Shown here one piece after another: positions 32,741 to 43,951 of a DNA stretch of 64,000 nt; positions within the stretch are counted from its first letter, which is position 1; each line of letters starts with the position of its first letter. The stretch spans positions 434,001 through 498,000 of the forward strand of contig JAJEKV010000105.1 of NCBI GenBank assembly GCA_021234155.1, written 5' to 3'. A program made the position numbers and the translations under genes. The notes under the pieces are model-generated. The model worked only from the letters and a program-made list of their open reading frames with translations, was not told the DNA's origin and did not search any database. Source of the stretch: Isoetes taiwanensis. Its lineage: Eukaryota; Streptophyta; Lycopodiopsida; Isoetales; Isoetaceae.

Positions 32741-32909
32741 TTAGACTCTTGATCCCGGGGGCATTGTATTTAAGATATTGTATATATATAAATATATTTT
32801 CTTTTGCACTTTAAATGTTTTGTTGATGTATTTTGTTCCACAACTATACCAACAAACACATATAATGCAATAGAACAAATAAAGCTAACCATAAGGCCAT
32901 GATCTACTT
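32741..32909. other. Spacer between ORF-c and gag, element B
   Basis: AT-rich spacer with TATATATATAAATATATT at about 32780. It could be a second transcription start or simply low complexity. Confidence 0.35.
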
Positions 32910-33839
32910 GTGTATGCAGCTAGAGGCCCAGGTAGTGCTGAACAAGAACGGCGAGCCCATAGGGATTCACAGACTCCGTCTAGGCCGCACCCAGCAAGGA
33001 ACCTGTATGAGGCGTTCGGCCCCATGACTCCTGAGGAGGAAATGTCGCAGATGAGAATGGACCTTGAGCAAATAAAGGCTTTCTTGGCAGCCCAAGCAGG
33101 AGTTGGTCCAAACGACAACGTCCAATTGCCAGAGGCACCACCTCGAAATGCGGGAAAGGACAAGAGGAAGAGCAAGAGAAGGAGGCCCCCCAGCACGGAA
33201 TCCTCCGACTCAAGCTCAGATTCAGACTCCGTTTCCGAGGAAGAGGTAGAACAGGTGCAAGACCGTAGAGATGGCAGACACAGGGACACAAAGACCTCAA
33301 ACTATCAGAAGAAGGTAGACTCAGCGCTGGGGAATGTATGGAAGGCCAGAAAGCTTGAGCAATTCTCAGGCGACAGCAGATCAGGCATGGAAGCAGAGGC
33401 TTGGCTAGATGAGATGAGTGAGTATGGTAACGCTTATAGCATGAAGGACAAGGACAAAGGCAGGGTGGCAACATCCAACCTTAAGGGAGCAGCACGCATT
33501 TGGTGGAAGGGCTATGCCAAGGCCCATGGGTTGAACAAGGACAGTTGCAGGTTCAAGAAGTTTGCCAAAGCCTTCAAGCGCCATTATGTACCACGGGAAC
33601 ATAAGTGTCACATGGTGCAGCAGTTTCACCGATTGAAGCAGCAAAAGTACACAGAGGAGTTCATGAAACTCAGATTGTATGTGCCTAAGTTGAGCGAAAG
33701 GCACGCAGTGGAAGGATATATAGAAGGGTTGAACGAAGAGATCCGAAAGCTAGTTAGGGCAATAAACCCAAGACGGTGTCGGGCGAATCAAGGCGATAAG
33801 CTTGCAAGGAACTGGGCCTCAAAGATGCGATTGGGCTAA
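32910..33839 (+). pseudogene. gag of element B
   Basis: The open frame begins inside or near the gag start. Residues 1-100 are disordered and Ser/Lys/Asp-rich. About 135-250 form the Ty3/gypsy gag core, with AARIWWKGY, FAKAFKRHYVPRE, MVQQFHRLKQ and EFMKLRLYVPKLSE. It forms the particle shell that packages the RNA. The frame changes near 33780, after which the tail and nucleocapsid region continue in another frame (33802-34365). No intact CCHC knuckle could be recognised. Confidence 0.85.
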
Positions 33840-34583
33840 ACAACAACACTATCAGGATAAGGGCAAGGCAATAGGAAGCTATAGCCCTAGGTCAGCTAGC
33901 CCGGGCCCATATAATGGCAACTATGGGAAGCAGCAGGAGAAGAAGCAGGTGTCCTTCAAAGACAAGCAGGAGGGGTCAAACTACTCCAAAACAGTGCGGT
34001 CAAGCAATGCCCAAGGAGAAGAGACCGGAGTGCATAGAGAAGCAGCTTTACTACCCCTTCGTCATGAGTGCAGCATTAGCAGATTTGGGTGGATGGGACA
34101 CCCGTCCCGGCGACGACGGCCCGAGAGCGAAAGCCGCGACTTCATTCAGGGTGAGTGTCACATTTTTGCTGCCATAGATACAGAACAAGCAAAAAATCAG
34201 TATAAGGTAATTTCCACAGTAGGGAAGGCCAAGGCCAAGTCTTTCATAGTCCTGATAGACTCGAGAGGTAGCCACAACTTTGCGTCCCCAAGAATGGTGG
34301 AGATGTTGAAGCTCAAACCGTTGAAGTCAAAGCCGAGGCCCGTAGTGTTAGCAAGTGGGCGATAAGACACACGCGGGATTAACATCGGATAGGGGCAGTA
34401 ATGGATATCGGGAAGTATGACTTGATTATAGGAATGGAGTACCTTGGACCAGCAGGGGCCATCATTGATTGTGGAAAGCGGAAGGTGACCCTCCAAATGC
34501 TTGCAAGATCATTGAGATCCGCAGGTAAAGAAGTTGTTCCCATCATGCGGTGTATGTCTAGTAGCGGTTGCTCAAGTGCATAA
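33840..34583 (+). pseudogene. gag tail and aspartic protease region of element B
   Basis: The frame 33802-34365 and then 34401-34583 carry the protease. The catalytic motif is expected as D-S-G; here it reads LIDSRGSHNFASP (about 34252), with Arg where the invariant Gly should be, so the enzyme is probably inactive. The second half (DLIIGMEYLGPAGAIIDC, about 34420) is the flap and C-terminal part. A frame change near 34365 separates the halves. Confidence 0.75.
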
Positions 34584-34859
34584 AGAAGCGGGCGGTAGCA
34601 TATATCTTCAAACTTGAGATCGAAGAGCGAGAGACAAAGAAAGCAAGAAAGACAAGGTGCTCAGACAAGTTGCCCAAGCGGATAGCTAAGTTGATCCGCG
34701 GAGTTCCACGATCTCTTCCCGGATGAGATCGGCGGCTCCCTCCTTCTGAGGAGTCGAGTGTGAGATAGCTTTTCGAACCCGAACGAAGGCGGCGAGCAAG
34801 GCTCCATCTGAGAATGACGGCACGCAGGAGGCGTGAACTAAAGAAGCAAATGCGGGGAG
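34584..34859 (+). pseudogene. Connection between protease and reverse transcriptase, element B
   Basis: The usual protease-RT linker with the conserved region before the RT fingers is present but scrambled by small indels, for example around 34820 (ELKKQ...). No continuous frame. Confidence 0.5.
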
Positions 34860-36060
34860 TTGCTCGACCTAGGCTTCATTAGACCTAGCGTCTCACCATT
34901 TGGGGCACCCATTCTTTTTGTGAAGAAGAAGGATGGCAGCTTGAGGATGTGCATAGATTACAGGCAGCTGAACAAGCACACCATCAAGAATAAGTATGCA
35001 CTCCCCAGATCGGACGATTTGATGGATCAGCTCCAAGGGGCGAAGCTTTTCTCCAAAATAGATCTGAGGTCGGGGTACCATCAAATCAAGATTAAGGAAG
35101 AAGACGTCCACAAAACGGCTTTCAGGACCAGGTATGGGCATTACGAGTTCACGGTAATGCCATTTGGTTTATCAAATGCCCCAGCAACGTTCATGAGGCT
35201 CAGGAACGACATCTTCAGGGAGTTCTTGGATACTTTTGTGATAGTATTCTTTGACGATATTCTGGTATATAGCAGATCCTTGGAAGAACACGTACAACAC
35301 CTAAGGAGAGTGCTTGAGAAGTTAAGGAGGCACCAGTTGTATGCTAAGTTGTCGAAGTGCCACTTCGCAACAGAGAGGGTGGAATACTTGGGGCATGTGA
35401 TCTCAGCGGAGGGGATTTCGACAGATTCTGCCAAGATTGAAGCAGTCATTCAGTGGCCGGCACCGAAGAATGTCCATGAGGTCAGAAGCTTTCTTGGCCT
35501 AGCAGGGTACTACAGGAAGTTTGTGAAGAACTTCGCAAAGATAACGGCCCCGCTAACAAATTTGACGAGGGCTGAAAAAGTGAAGGATTGGGCGGATCAT
35601 TGGCACAAGAAAGCCCAAGCAGGGTTTGAATTGTTGAAGGAAGCCTTGACAACCGCCCCCGTCTTGACCCTGCCAGACCCAGAGAAGGACAAGCTTGTGG
35701 CGACAGACGCAAGTAAGATAGCCACAGATGCAGTGCTCATGCAGGAAGAGCAAGTAGTAGCCTATGATTCCCGAAAGATGAACGACGCCGAAACGCGCTA
35801 CCCGACCCATGACCAAGAGTTGCTTGCAGTTTTCAGAGCACTAAGAATTTAGAGGCACTACCTGTTGGGGAGGAAGTTCCAGTTGGACACAGATCATCAG
35901 AACCTCCAATATGTGTTCACGCAACCACATCTCAACTTGAGGCAGCGACGGTGGATGGAGTTCCTCGAAGAGTATGGCTTTGATATAGTCTATAAACCAG
36001 GAAAGCTCAATGTGGTAGCAGATGCGCTTTCAAGGCATCCTCTGACAACTAGAGTGCATT
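34860..36060 (+). pseudogene. Reverse transcriptase and RNase H of element B
   Basis: The RT is almost complete: [41 protein letters not shown] (first catalytic Asp), [12 protein letters not shown], and FFDDILVYS (catalytic Asp-Asp pair). The thumb/connection with HVISAEGI and [12 protein letters not shown] follows. RNase H begins with TDAS (about 35703) and includes TDHQNLQY (35889) and DALSRHP (36022). A TGG-to-TAG change at 35850-35852 (LRI-stop-RHYLLGRKF) interrupts RNase H. Apart from this nonsense codon the frame is the same on both sides. Confidence 0.93.
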
Positions 36061-37596
36061 GCAATGCAATTTCGACGCTCTCCAGCGACTTCGGAAAGAA
36101 GATCGAAGAAACCTTGCCAACAGATGAAGACTTCAAGGAAGTATGGGCAAGCTTGTGCAAGGAGGCAAGAACAGATAAGGAAAAGGAAACCTTCAAGAAT
36201 TTTAAGAAGGAAGGTAACCTTTTGTACCATAAGAACAAGTTGTGTGTGCCCGAATCATCAGGAGTGAGGAAGTTGATTCTCCATGACACCCACAACAGTC
36301 CAATAGCTGGCCACGCAGGATTTATGAAGACGTATTTCAAAGTGCGCAACAGCTATTATTGGCCAGGGATGAAGAAGCAGATAGCTCGCTACATCAAAGA
36401 GAGTGCCAGCTGTGTCAGCAAACGAAGACAGAGCAGCTTCGAATTCCAGGAGCCTTGGAACCATTAGCGGTGCCGAACGCTAAGTGGGAGGTCATCAGTA
36501 TGGACTTCATAACAGGGCTTCCGAGGACGGTAAGAGGGAAAGATGGCTTGATGGTTCTGGTCGACAAGTTGTCGAAAATGGCACATTTTGTGCCTTGCAG
36601 GACCACTGACACAGCTATAGATACAACGAAGCTCTTCACCAAAGAAATCTTCAGGCTCCATGGCATGCCGAGAGAGATCATTTCCGACAGAGACCCGAAG
36701 TTCATGAGTGCCTTTTGGCAAGATCTTTTTGCAATGATTCAGACGAAGTTGTCCATGAGCATGGCCTATCATCCTCAGACGGATGGGAAACGGAATGGAC
36801 CAACAGAATTTTGGAAGATATGCTACGAAACTATGTCTGGAACAAGCAAAGTATGTGGGAAGACTATATTCACTTGGTTGAGTTCGCTTATAATAGCACC
36901 AAGCAGGAATCATCCCAGATGTCGCCGTTCATGATCAACTACGGCTACCAATGTCTAACTCCAGACACTTGGCACAATCCCGTGTCAAAAGTAGAGGTTT
37001 CGCAGCAAATGTTGGCCGACATGCAGCAGCTGGTGGAAGAGGTTCGAGGATATCTTCTTGCAGCAAGAAGTCGACAAAAGAGCATCGCCGACAAGCATCG
37101 GATAGTCAGAGAGTTCTAAGTTGGCGATGACATGTGGCTCAAGATCAAAGTAAAGCAGGCGAAGCTCCGCATCGGAAATTGTAAGAAGCTTGCTCCAAGG
37201 TGGGCTGGACCCTTCAGAATCGTCAGGAGAGTAGGTAATCAATCCTACAAGTTGGACCTACCAGCACACCTAAAGATTCATAAAGTCTTCCACGTGAGTT
37301 TGTTGAAGAAGCATACTCCAAATCCAGATGAAGTCTTGGACACTCCAACGTTGTTGGAAATAACAGAAGAGCGGCTGAAAATAGTTCCAGAATTGATTCT
37401 TGGTAAAGCCTTCAAGAAAACAAGGAGATCAGAGTTTCTCCAGTATTTGGTTAAGTGGAAACACTTGCCGGTGGAAGACGCGACATGGGTACTTAAGAAG
37501 GATCTAATAAAGCAGTACCCACAGTTTATAGAGCAATGGGACGACAAGGTCATCTCCGAAGAAATCGGCTCAGGCATGTCGATTTGTGTAGATTAA
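36061..37596 (+). pseudogene. Integrase with C-terminal chromodomain, element B
   Basis: Zinc-binding HHCC region with HDTHNSPIAGHAG and a CQLCQQ pair (about 36290-36420); catalytic core with MDFITGLP, SDRDPKF and the NRILED segment carrying the Glu (36480-36830); then DNA-binding GPFRIVRRVGNQSYKL (37204) and a chromodomain FLQYLVKWKHLPVEDATW (37435-37491). Chromodomains of this type bind methylated H3 and direct insertion into heterochromatin (family knowledge). Frame changes occur at about 36405 and 36790, and a stop (TAA) sits at 37117-37119, so this copy is inactive. Confidence 0.92.
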
Positions 37597-38408
37597 TTTC
37601 ATGTGTAGTTAAAATTAATCTACGCATGCAGCCTATGCTAGGTATGGGTTGCATGCGTTGTTACCGATGATGAGACCACTACGGTGATCTCTAGGATGTG
37701 GTGTAATGTCAATGTAGGCATGACCGCGGTTCTGCTGGTCCCACGGAAGTAGACGACCTCGAGAGATAAGAGGTCATTTAGGAATGCATTGATAGGAAAG
37801 CACCTCTAGTCAATGCCTACAGGGAGGACCCTATCCTTCATGCCCCAAATACGGGAAGGACCCTATCCTCCACGCTTGGGCAACTAAAGGTGTAGGCATG
37901 AGTGCCATATAGTCATTATAGGGCATTGTCTCCACGGCCACGATGGAAGAAGCATCCTCTTCCTACGCCGGGAGATTAGGTTAATTATATGGGTGGTCAC
38001 CTTATAACCAAAATTCTAATAATAATGAAAATGGTACTAACGTACTGTCGACCTGCAGGCCAATAGAGCGCTCCGGAGGGCAAGGAGGTCGAGCTACGAA
38101 GACTTGCAACACAAATTTCGCTGGAATGTGTTGCAAGGAATGAAGAGTACCTCGAAAGATAAATGTATATGAAACTGTTAAATTTTGATGTTGTGATAAG
38201 TGAGACTAATAAGTACCTTGTTTTAATGAAATTACGAATTGATAAGTTACTTGATAATGTAATGACGTAATAATGTTTTAATATTACCTTAAGGTAATTC
38301 TAATAATTGTGTAAGTATAATAGTAATAAATTGTATGCATCAAGTTGGTTGCAGGTTAGGAAGATTCCAAGGTGGGGAGACCCACGATGCTGCGGACAAC
38401 ATCATTTC
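37597..38408. other. Non-coding 3' internal region of element B
   Basis: About 0.8 kb without a gene between the integrase stop codon and the 3' LTR. Element C has a gap of similar size in the same position (43116-43951). A block with repeated GGAAGGACCCTATCCT (about 37854) is present. Confidence 0.55.
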
Positions 38409-38421
38409 AAGGTGGGAAGAA
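38409..38421 (+). other. Polypurine tract of element B
   Basis: AAGGTGGGAAGAA directly before the 3' LTR, with one T inside. It is the expected plus-strand primer. A similar tract (GGTTAGGAAGATTCCAAGGTG) lies about 55 bp upstream. Confidence 0.75.
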
Positions 38422-40380
38422 TGTGACGTTCCAGCACAGTATACGGTGATAAGGGCCAGGTCACATGAGGATGTTGACATGACGTCTTTCATGTCGACTT
38501 GAATGCTTATAAAAGGTTGGGGTCGCATGTTCATCTTCAAAGGAAATGCCACGTCAAAAAGCTATGAACCGTTCAAAGAAACTTCCTTAATTTAGACCGT
38601 TGATCTATTCCAAGATTTGCAACGTGTCAAAATAAAAAGGCTTCATGTCAACATGGACTCCTTCAGCCGAAGAGGAAGCCCGTGGAATGGATAGACGTTG
38701 ACATGAAGCTCTTCATGTCAAAAACTCTCATGTGACCCTTAGTTTTTGAAATTTTGACGTCTATCCCTTCATATTGACATGTACATGTGACCATACCCTA
38801 AGACGTATACTGTACTGCCTCGTCACGCGTACACGCCATCCCAATTGACGTGTACGCCGACGTGTACCCAAGCAGGTAGCACCCTATAGGGGGCAACTTG
38901 CAAGGTGTGTACATTTTATTAATGTGCACATTTACCCATGTGCACATTTATCCAAGTGTACACACTTACCCATGTGGACACTTTATGCCACCTAGTTAAT
39001 AAAGGCAAGTGGGCCACACCCAATTATCCCACATGCTTAAAGGGATAATGGGAAACCCTAGCCCTAACCTTTTGTCTATTTAGGTAAAGGAAACCCTAAC
39101 TTGCTATTTTCGTCCATAGCATTCTAGGTCTCTGTTTTGCTTGCTCCAGGAGCCAAACCCGCCTTCCAAACTCTGTCTGAGCAGTTTAGCTCATCAGTTT
39201 CCCCTTCTAGCTTCACATTCTAGCAGTTCAGCAGGATGGTCGAGTTCAGAGCAGGAGGACGAGCGAGCCAGGGATCAGGTATTTTGTCAATTTAATAGCC
39301 TAAACCGCCTCCCGGTCATTGAATAACTAGGTTTAGCCCATTAAATTGCCCATAGCAGCCATCTAGATCCCTAGATATCGAACCCTAACTAAAGAACCTA
39401 ACTCTGTGATTTAGATTAGATCTTGTTCTTTAGTTCTTACGTGATATGTATGATGAAGTATCTCTGTGGACTCATTGTATTGGGAAGGGGGGGGGTAGAG
39501 ACCCTAAAGCACAGTAGTTGATGCTCCTAGCTAGCCTCTTTTAGTGCACTGCTTGTAAATTAGGCACTGCGTGTCAAGAGCCACACCCTGTTGTGGGTGA
39601 AGGGGCCACCGGCTCATAAGGAGGTTCATGTCCCCACTCATGAGAACAATCCCTCGGTGTGTAAAGCCTCACGGGATCCCCTCGTGGACTAGGTCCCCAA
39701 TGGCTTGCCACCTGCGTGTGGGCAAGGCATGAGCTGGATTTTGCAGGTGGGTGATCGTCACTCTCCATTGGGTTCAAGTCGAATAAGAGCGGTGGCCCTC
39801 TAGTCACCTTGAGTCGGCATGTAGATCTCCTCGGAGGGAGTGATCCCTACACCCCCATCGGGCGGGGAGATGCAACCCGGGACTAGCCCCTTTGGCTATC
39901 GTCCGTGAGCTGGTCAGTCCCAACACTTTTCAACCTACTCGCAAAAGTGTGCCTGTGGGAGGGGCTGGATGGAGCGGACTACCCTTAGCCATGCTCTTAT
40001 GCCGCCAAAATCCATTGCCATGAATTAAATGCCTCAATGACCTCTAGAGACCCAAGCCGTCAGTCATCCCCTTGAGTCTGAGCCTTGGGTAGGATTCTGA
40101 TATACTGATCTTTGTCTATGCAGATATGAGATGTGCCATCCTTCGAGATGGTTATGTAATGTTGATGTTGTATCTTGACGACATGTATGTTTTACGCTTC
40201 CAGTTTAGATCGGCCAGGGAGGGGGGAGAGGGGCAAATGACCCCCTTCATTCTTCCCAATTGGAACTCATCAAGGTTGTAGTGATACGTGGAGGGCCATA
40301 TATCAGTGTGGAGCTGGTATGAGGGATGAACTCCTGTTTGTATACGGTGAGTGCACCGTATATGAGTAGGGGACGTCACA
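38422..40380 (+). repeat. 3' LTR of element B (1,959 bp, with an insertion)
   Basis: Same ends as the 5' LTR. It is longer because of an insertion of about 350 bp at 38448-38796. Outside it, parts such as 38880-39090 are almost identical to the 5' LTR, while GC-rich blocks around 39540-40080 differ by many short replacements. Confidence 0.93.
38448..38796. mobile_element. Small inverted-repeat insertion in the 3' LTR of B
   Basis: Absent from the 5' LTR, where CAGTATACGGT runs directly into CCTAAGACG. It contains GGTCACATGAG (38459) and CTCATGTGACC (38727-38737), plus CATGTGACC at 38784, and several TTGACATGAAG/CTTCATGTCAA inverted copies. This suits a MITE-like palindromic element. A clean target duplication was not found. 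Confidence 0.7.
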
Positions 40381-40865
40381 CCAGGTTTGCTGGTCGATTG
40401 AGTAAAATGATGGTGATGCCCAATCAGGTGATCAAAAGCAGAGGTAGAAGTAGTCGACCACCCTTTGGGGAGGCCTCCAGAAGGCATTTGCATCTTGGAG
40501 AAGATGGTGAGGCAAAGTATCTCTTAGTACATCTGGAAAAGAGTAAGTTGTCTCCTAGTAGTACCCCTTTGCACATGTGCAGCTTGAGGCCAAGTTAACG
40601 CGCGGAAAATTGCTTCTTCACCTCTACTGTATTCTCGGATGGTGTTTCAGGTGGCATCGTCTTCATGTATTATGGGATATTTTCTTTGGATGATCCACTA
40701 GAATGGTGTTGTTTACTACCTCCACACCTGAGTTTTATGAGCATGTGTTCTGACAGGTTTAGGTATCTGGCTTTTTGGAGCCTTAAATAAATGTATTTAT
40801 TTACATACTATTAATAAAAATAAAAATATCGTGCCTTCAGAAAAAAAAAGGGGACATAAATCATG

Positions 40866-41443
40866 CTACAAATGATACTATTGTAGCATACTACAATGAC
40901 ATAAAATATGACACTATAATAGCTGCTATTTATGACAGTACAAGTGACGATATGCCTGACATAGTTTTATCAACGGATACCGTCACTTCTTGTATGAAAG
41001 GTGAAAAATTTGAAGTTTCTCATTTTAAGCAGACTTAAATTGCTTGTTTTCTTGTAGTGAATGAAGCTTCAAATACATACATTGAAGCAGCCCCGATCAT
41101 TTTCAATTGTGATTGAACTAATTCCCATATGAAAGCAAGAAAAGAAGAGGTTAGGAGTACATCAAATGATAAAGATTACAATGCTTAAATGCCACTGAGC
41201 TTGTAAAGAATACTTCATAGATCTTGTGTAGGTAGAGCTTGGAGAAGATATCAATGGCGCTAAGAAAAAGCGCGAGAGCGGGGAACAGAGTTTTTATAGA
41301 GAGAGGAAAAAATAAAGAAGTTTAGGCAATAAATCATGGCGAGATGGAGTTGCAATAACCCTCCCCCTCCCCGTCCCCCCAGCCCACCAAACCTGAGTTC
41401 AGGTAGGTGTGGATTTTACCGAGCTTGTGGATGAATGACATGT
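40866..41443. other. No recognised gene
   Basis: Sequence between the LINE-like element's right duplication and element C. It is AT-rich, with a pyrimidine-rich run CCCTCCCCCTCCCCGTCCCC near 41360. Its continuation is 54564 onward, the other side of the C insertion. Confidence 0.5.
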
Positions 41444-41448
41444 GGAAT

Positions 41449-43103
41449 TGTGACGCTCCCTGCTAACATACGGCGCCCGGCCGTACACTCGGCAGGAAAT
41501 CCCCCGTCCGGCTCAACAACCGCACAGGCCCTCCATCTATCCCGCACTATGGGACCTCCTCCTGGAGCAGGAAGGGGACAAGGTGTCTTCTTGCAGCCCT
41601 TCCCCTATGGGCTCCTATCACGTTGGAAGCATAAACACGTCAGAACTAGCAATACAATACAATATGCTACCTCGAGGGTAGCTCAACCGCATATCCATAG
41701 ATGCAAAGAACATATTTATATACCATAAAACATGAGAGCTCCTACCCGTGGCTCTTACACATAGGGTAGTCGGTATTGGATAGGCCTCAAGATAGAGCGC
41801 GCAATCGAAGTCATAACAATGGCCCGGGCTGGCATAAGACAATGGCTAGGGTTGACCACTCCATCCGCCCCCTCATGCATACTTTGCGGATGGGCTAGAC
41901 CAAGTCCGTGGCATGACTCTAACCTTCCTGATATGCAATCCCATGGCATCACCCATCGGGACTACTCGTGTTGCATCTCCCCATTCCACACGAGGTAGGA
42001 AGGGTTGCATCTCCCCTCCCTGGGTCTAGAGGCTCCACTGGCGGCTAGAGAATCGTGGCGACACACGATTCATACCCGACTGAACCCCCCAAAACAAGAG
42101 CCAAGCTGACACTTGCGACTCTTGAGAGGCGGGGGCACCATTGCCCCAGGAGGTGTGGACCCATGCTCGGCCCACCCTGCAGTGACCCACCATAAGCCTA
42201 GCCCACTATGGGATCCCCCCTCCCCCACTTTGAGGGATCCACCCTCCATCTTGCCTCTAGCCCCGTTATGTGGTGCTTTGAGTCACATCATAGCCTCCAT
42301 AGCCCCAAGGGGTTCCTATGCACACGGCCGCAACTAATAGGAACTAAAGGGATCTACACTAGGAGCATACTACCTATGGCCCTAGGTCTCTAACCCCTTC
42401 CCAATACAAGAGGAGCATCATGATCAACCAATATCACATACATCACATCATGATCAATATCAATATCATATGAACATCTTAACCTAAACATACATACCTA
42501 ACTAACAGCTAGGGTTCCTTGATTAGGGTTCAAGATGTTCAACAAAGGATCTAGGGTGGCTCTACTCTAGACACGAATCACTAACCCATCTGGAGTGCTA
42601 ACTTCCAGATGAACTAACATGAACTCTACTCAACCTACCTCCTCCAGAAGCGCTTCCTCCCATCCCCCGGCGTCTCCATGCTCCTAGGCGTGGTTCAAGG
42701 CTTGCTCCCTCTACGATCATACACACCTTCCGGAGGGCTGCTCCTTGCTCCAGCCGGACTATGATGACGGTGCTCGAAACGGGGTTTCGGGCACGTGGAT
42801 GAGGGTTCAGGTGCTAGGTCAGAGAAAAGGGTCTAGGGTTAGGGTTAGAGCTCATGATCATATAGGTGTGGGTCCATTGGATGCCACGTGGCAACCACTA
42901 AGATGAGGCCGTGTGGCGGTTGCCTAATAGGATAAGGCCATGTGGAAATGGGCCTTATCCTAAGGTTATCTAAGTTAAACAATTAACTTAAATGTGCACC
43001 CCTTGCCACTTATCCAAGGCATACAAGGCTACCTAGGTAGACTTGTATGGTGACGGGTCCAGGAATATCTGTGTTTATGGCGTATATTCCCTTGAACGTC
43101 ACA
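41449..43103 (-). repeat. 3' LTR of element C (1,655 bp)
   Basis: Starts TGTGACGCTCCC and ends AACGTCACA. Nearly identical to 52911-54558 over long stretches, with differences concentrated in short GC-rich patches such as 41570-41635 and 41770-41830, and a 6-bp difference in GCTCATGATCATATAG (about 42852). Confidence 0.95.
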
Positions 43104-43115
43104 TTCTCCCCCCTT
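43104..43115 (-). other. Polypurine tract of element C
   Basis: On the minus strand AAGGGGGGAGAA directly adjoins the 3' LTR, as required for the plus-strand primer. Confidence 0.88.
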
Positions 43116-43951
43116 AGGACAATGTTTGTCCTCGGCATTGCGCGCTAAGGTGACGAAACCTATCTATCACGCAAAACAACATAAGATCATACACTTAAGT
43201 TTAATTTAAACGATCAACTTCCTATTAAAGTTAAATGTCAAAATTTAGGCTATGTTTGTACTTATACAAAATTATATAGCCTTAACAAGGTTACTTCTTA
43301 CAATAATTCAAAACATTATTATAAGAGTTATTAGGGTTCATAATCTAATTTATGGTTCCCCATCTTCTCGTAATGCCCCCACCTCGAAGCTCCTTCTCAC
43401 TTGCCTCGCACATGGAGCACATTACGTTAGTTTAATTAATAAGTTTGTGGTTTTAGGGGACCACCCCGTTACCAATACCTTGCACTTTCGATCATGGCCC
43501 TTTTCGATTTGAGCTTAAGGACCATTTAAGATGATCCCATCATCGCCCATGATCAAGTGCTACCTTGTACTTTCAGTTACCGGTTACGAGTACCCCTAGT
43601 GCATCATGCCCCAAGGGTTTTAAGCTGAGGAACGTCTCACGATCCCATCATCGCACATGATCACTTTGACCTTCACCATGACCCCCTATGGCCGGTGTGC
43701 GAACCCCACATCGTGGCATAGAAGCATCCCACCCCATGTCCCATCATGCAAGCACCATGCCTTTCCTCTCTCTCACCCTATTGGTCATGCGCATTCTCTT
43801 GGTGCATGTTGGCCCTAGAACGCCTTTAAAGGCTTATCTCATCATCGCCCATGTTCCAAGATTACGGCCTATGTATTCCACTAGCTAAAATACATCCGCG
43901 GAACTAGAGGCTAACTAAAAACATACTAAGCTAATCTCACGGCAAAATTGG
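43116..43951. other. Non-coding 3' internal region of element C
   Basis: No gene. It matches in position the 0.8-kb gap of element B (37597-38408). GATCCCATCATCGC(C/A)CATGATCA occurs twice (about 43532 and 43640). Confidence 0.5.

Larger units (their letters stand above)
26926..40380 (+). mobile_element. Ty3/gypsy chromovirus-like element B, complete, with 5' cargo genes
   Basis: A 13.46-kb LTR retrotransposon flanked by the 5-bp duplication CCAGG (26921-26925 and 40381-40385). Order: 5' LTR, initiator-Met primer site, leader with two palindromes, histone-H3-like gene, two palindromes, ORF-b, ORF-c, gag, protease, reverse transcriptase/RNase H, integrase with chromodomain, about 0.8 kb of non-coding sequence, purine tract, 3' LTR. 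Domain order protease-RT-RNaseH-integrase is that of Ty3/gypsy. A typical plant chromovirus has no genes before gag; here about 4.4 kb precede it. The coding regions contain several stops and frame changes. The 3' LTR is longer than the 5' one because of a secondary insertion of about 350 bp. Confidence 0.93.
25736..40853 (+). mobile_element. LINE-like retroposon, split by element B
   Basis: ACATAAATCATG occurs at 25724-25735 and again at 40854-40865, a 12-bp target duplication. Between them, once element B and one copy of its duplication are set aside (26926-40385), about 1.66 kb remains: 25736-26925 plus 40386-40853. The right end has AATAAA-like runs and nine A's before GGGG and the duplication, as expected for a retroposed transcript on the plus strand. 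No reverse transcriptase is visible, so it is a truncated or non-autonomous copy. The GGGG between the A-run and the duplication is unusual. Confidence 0.7.
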
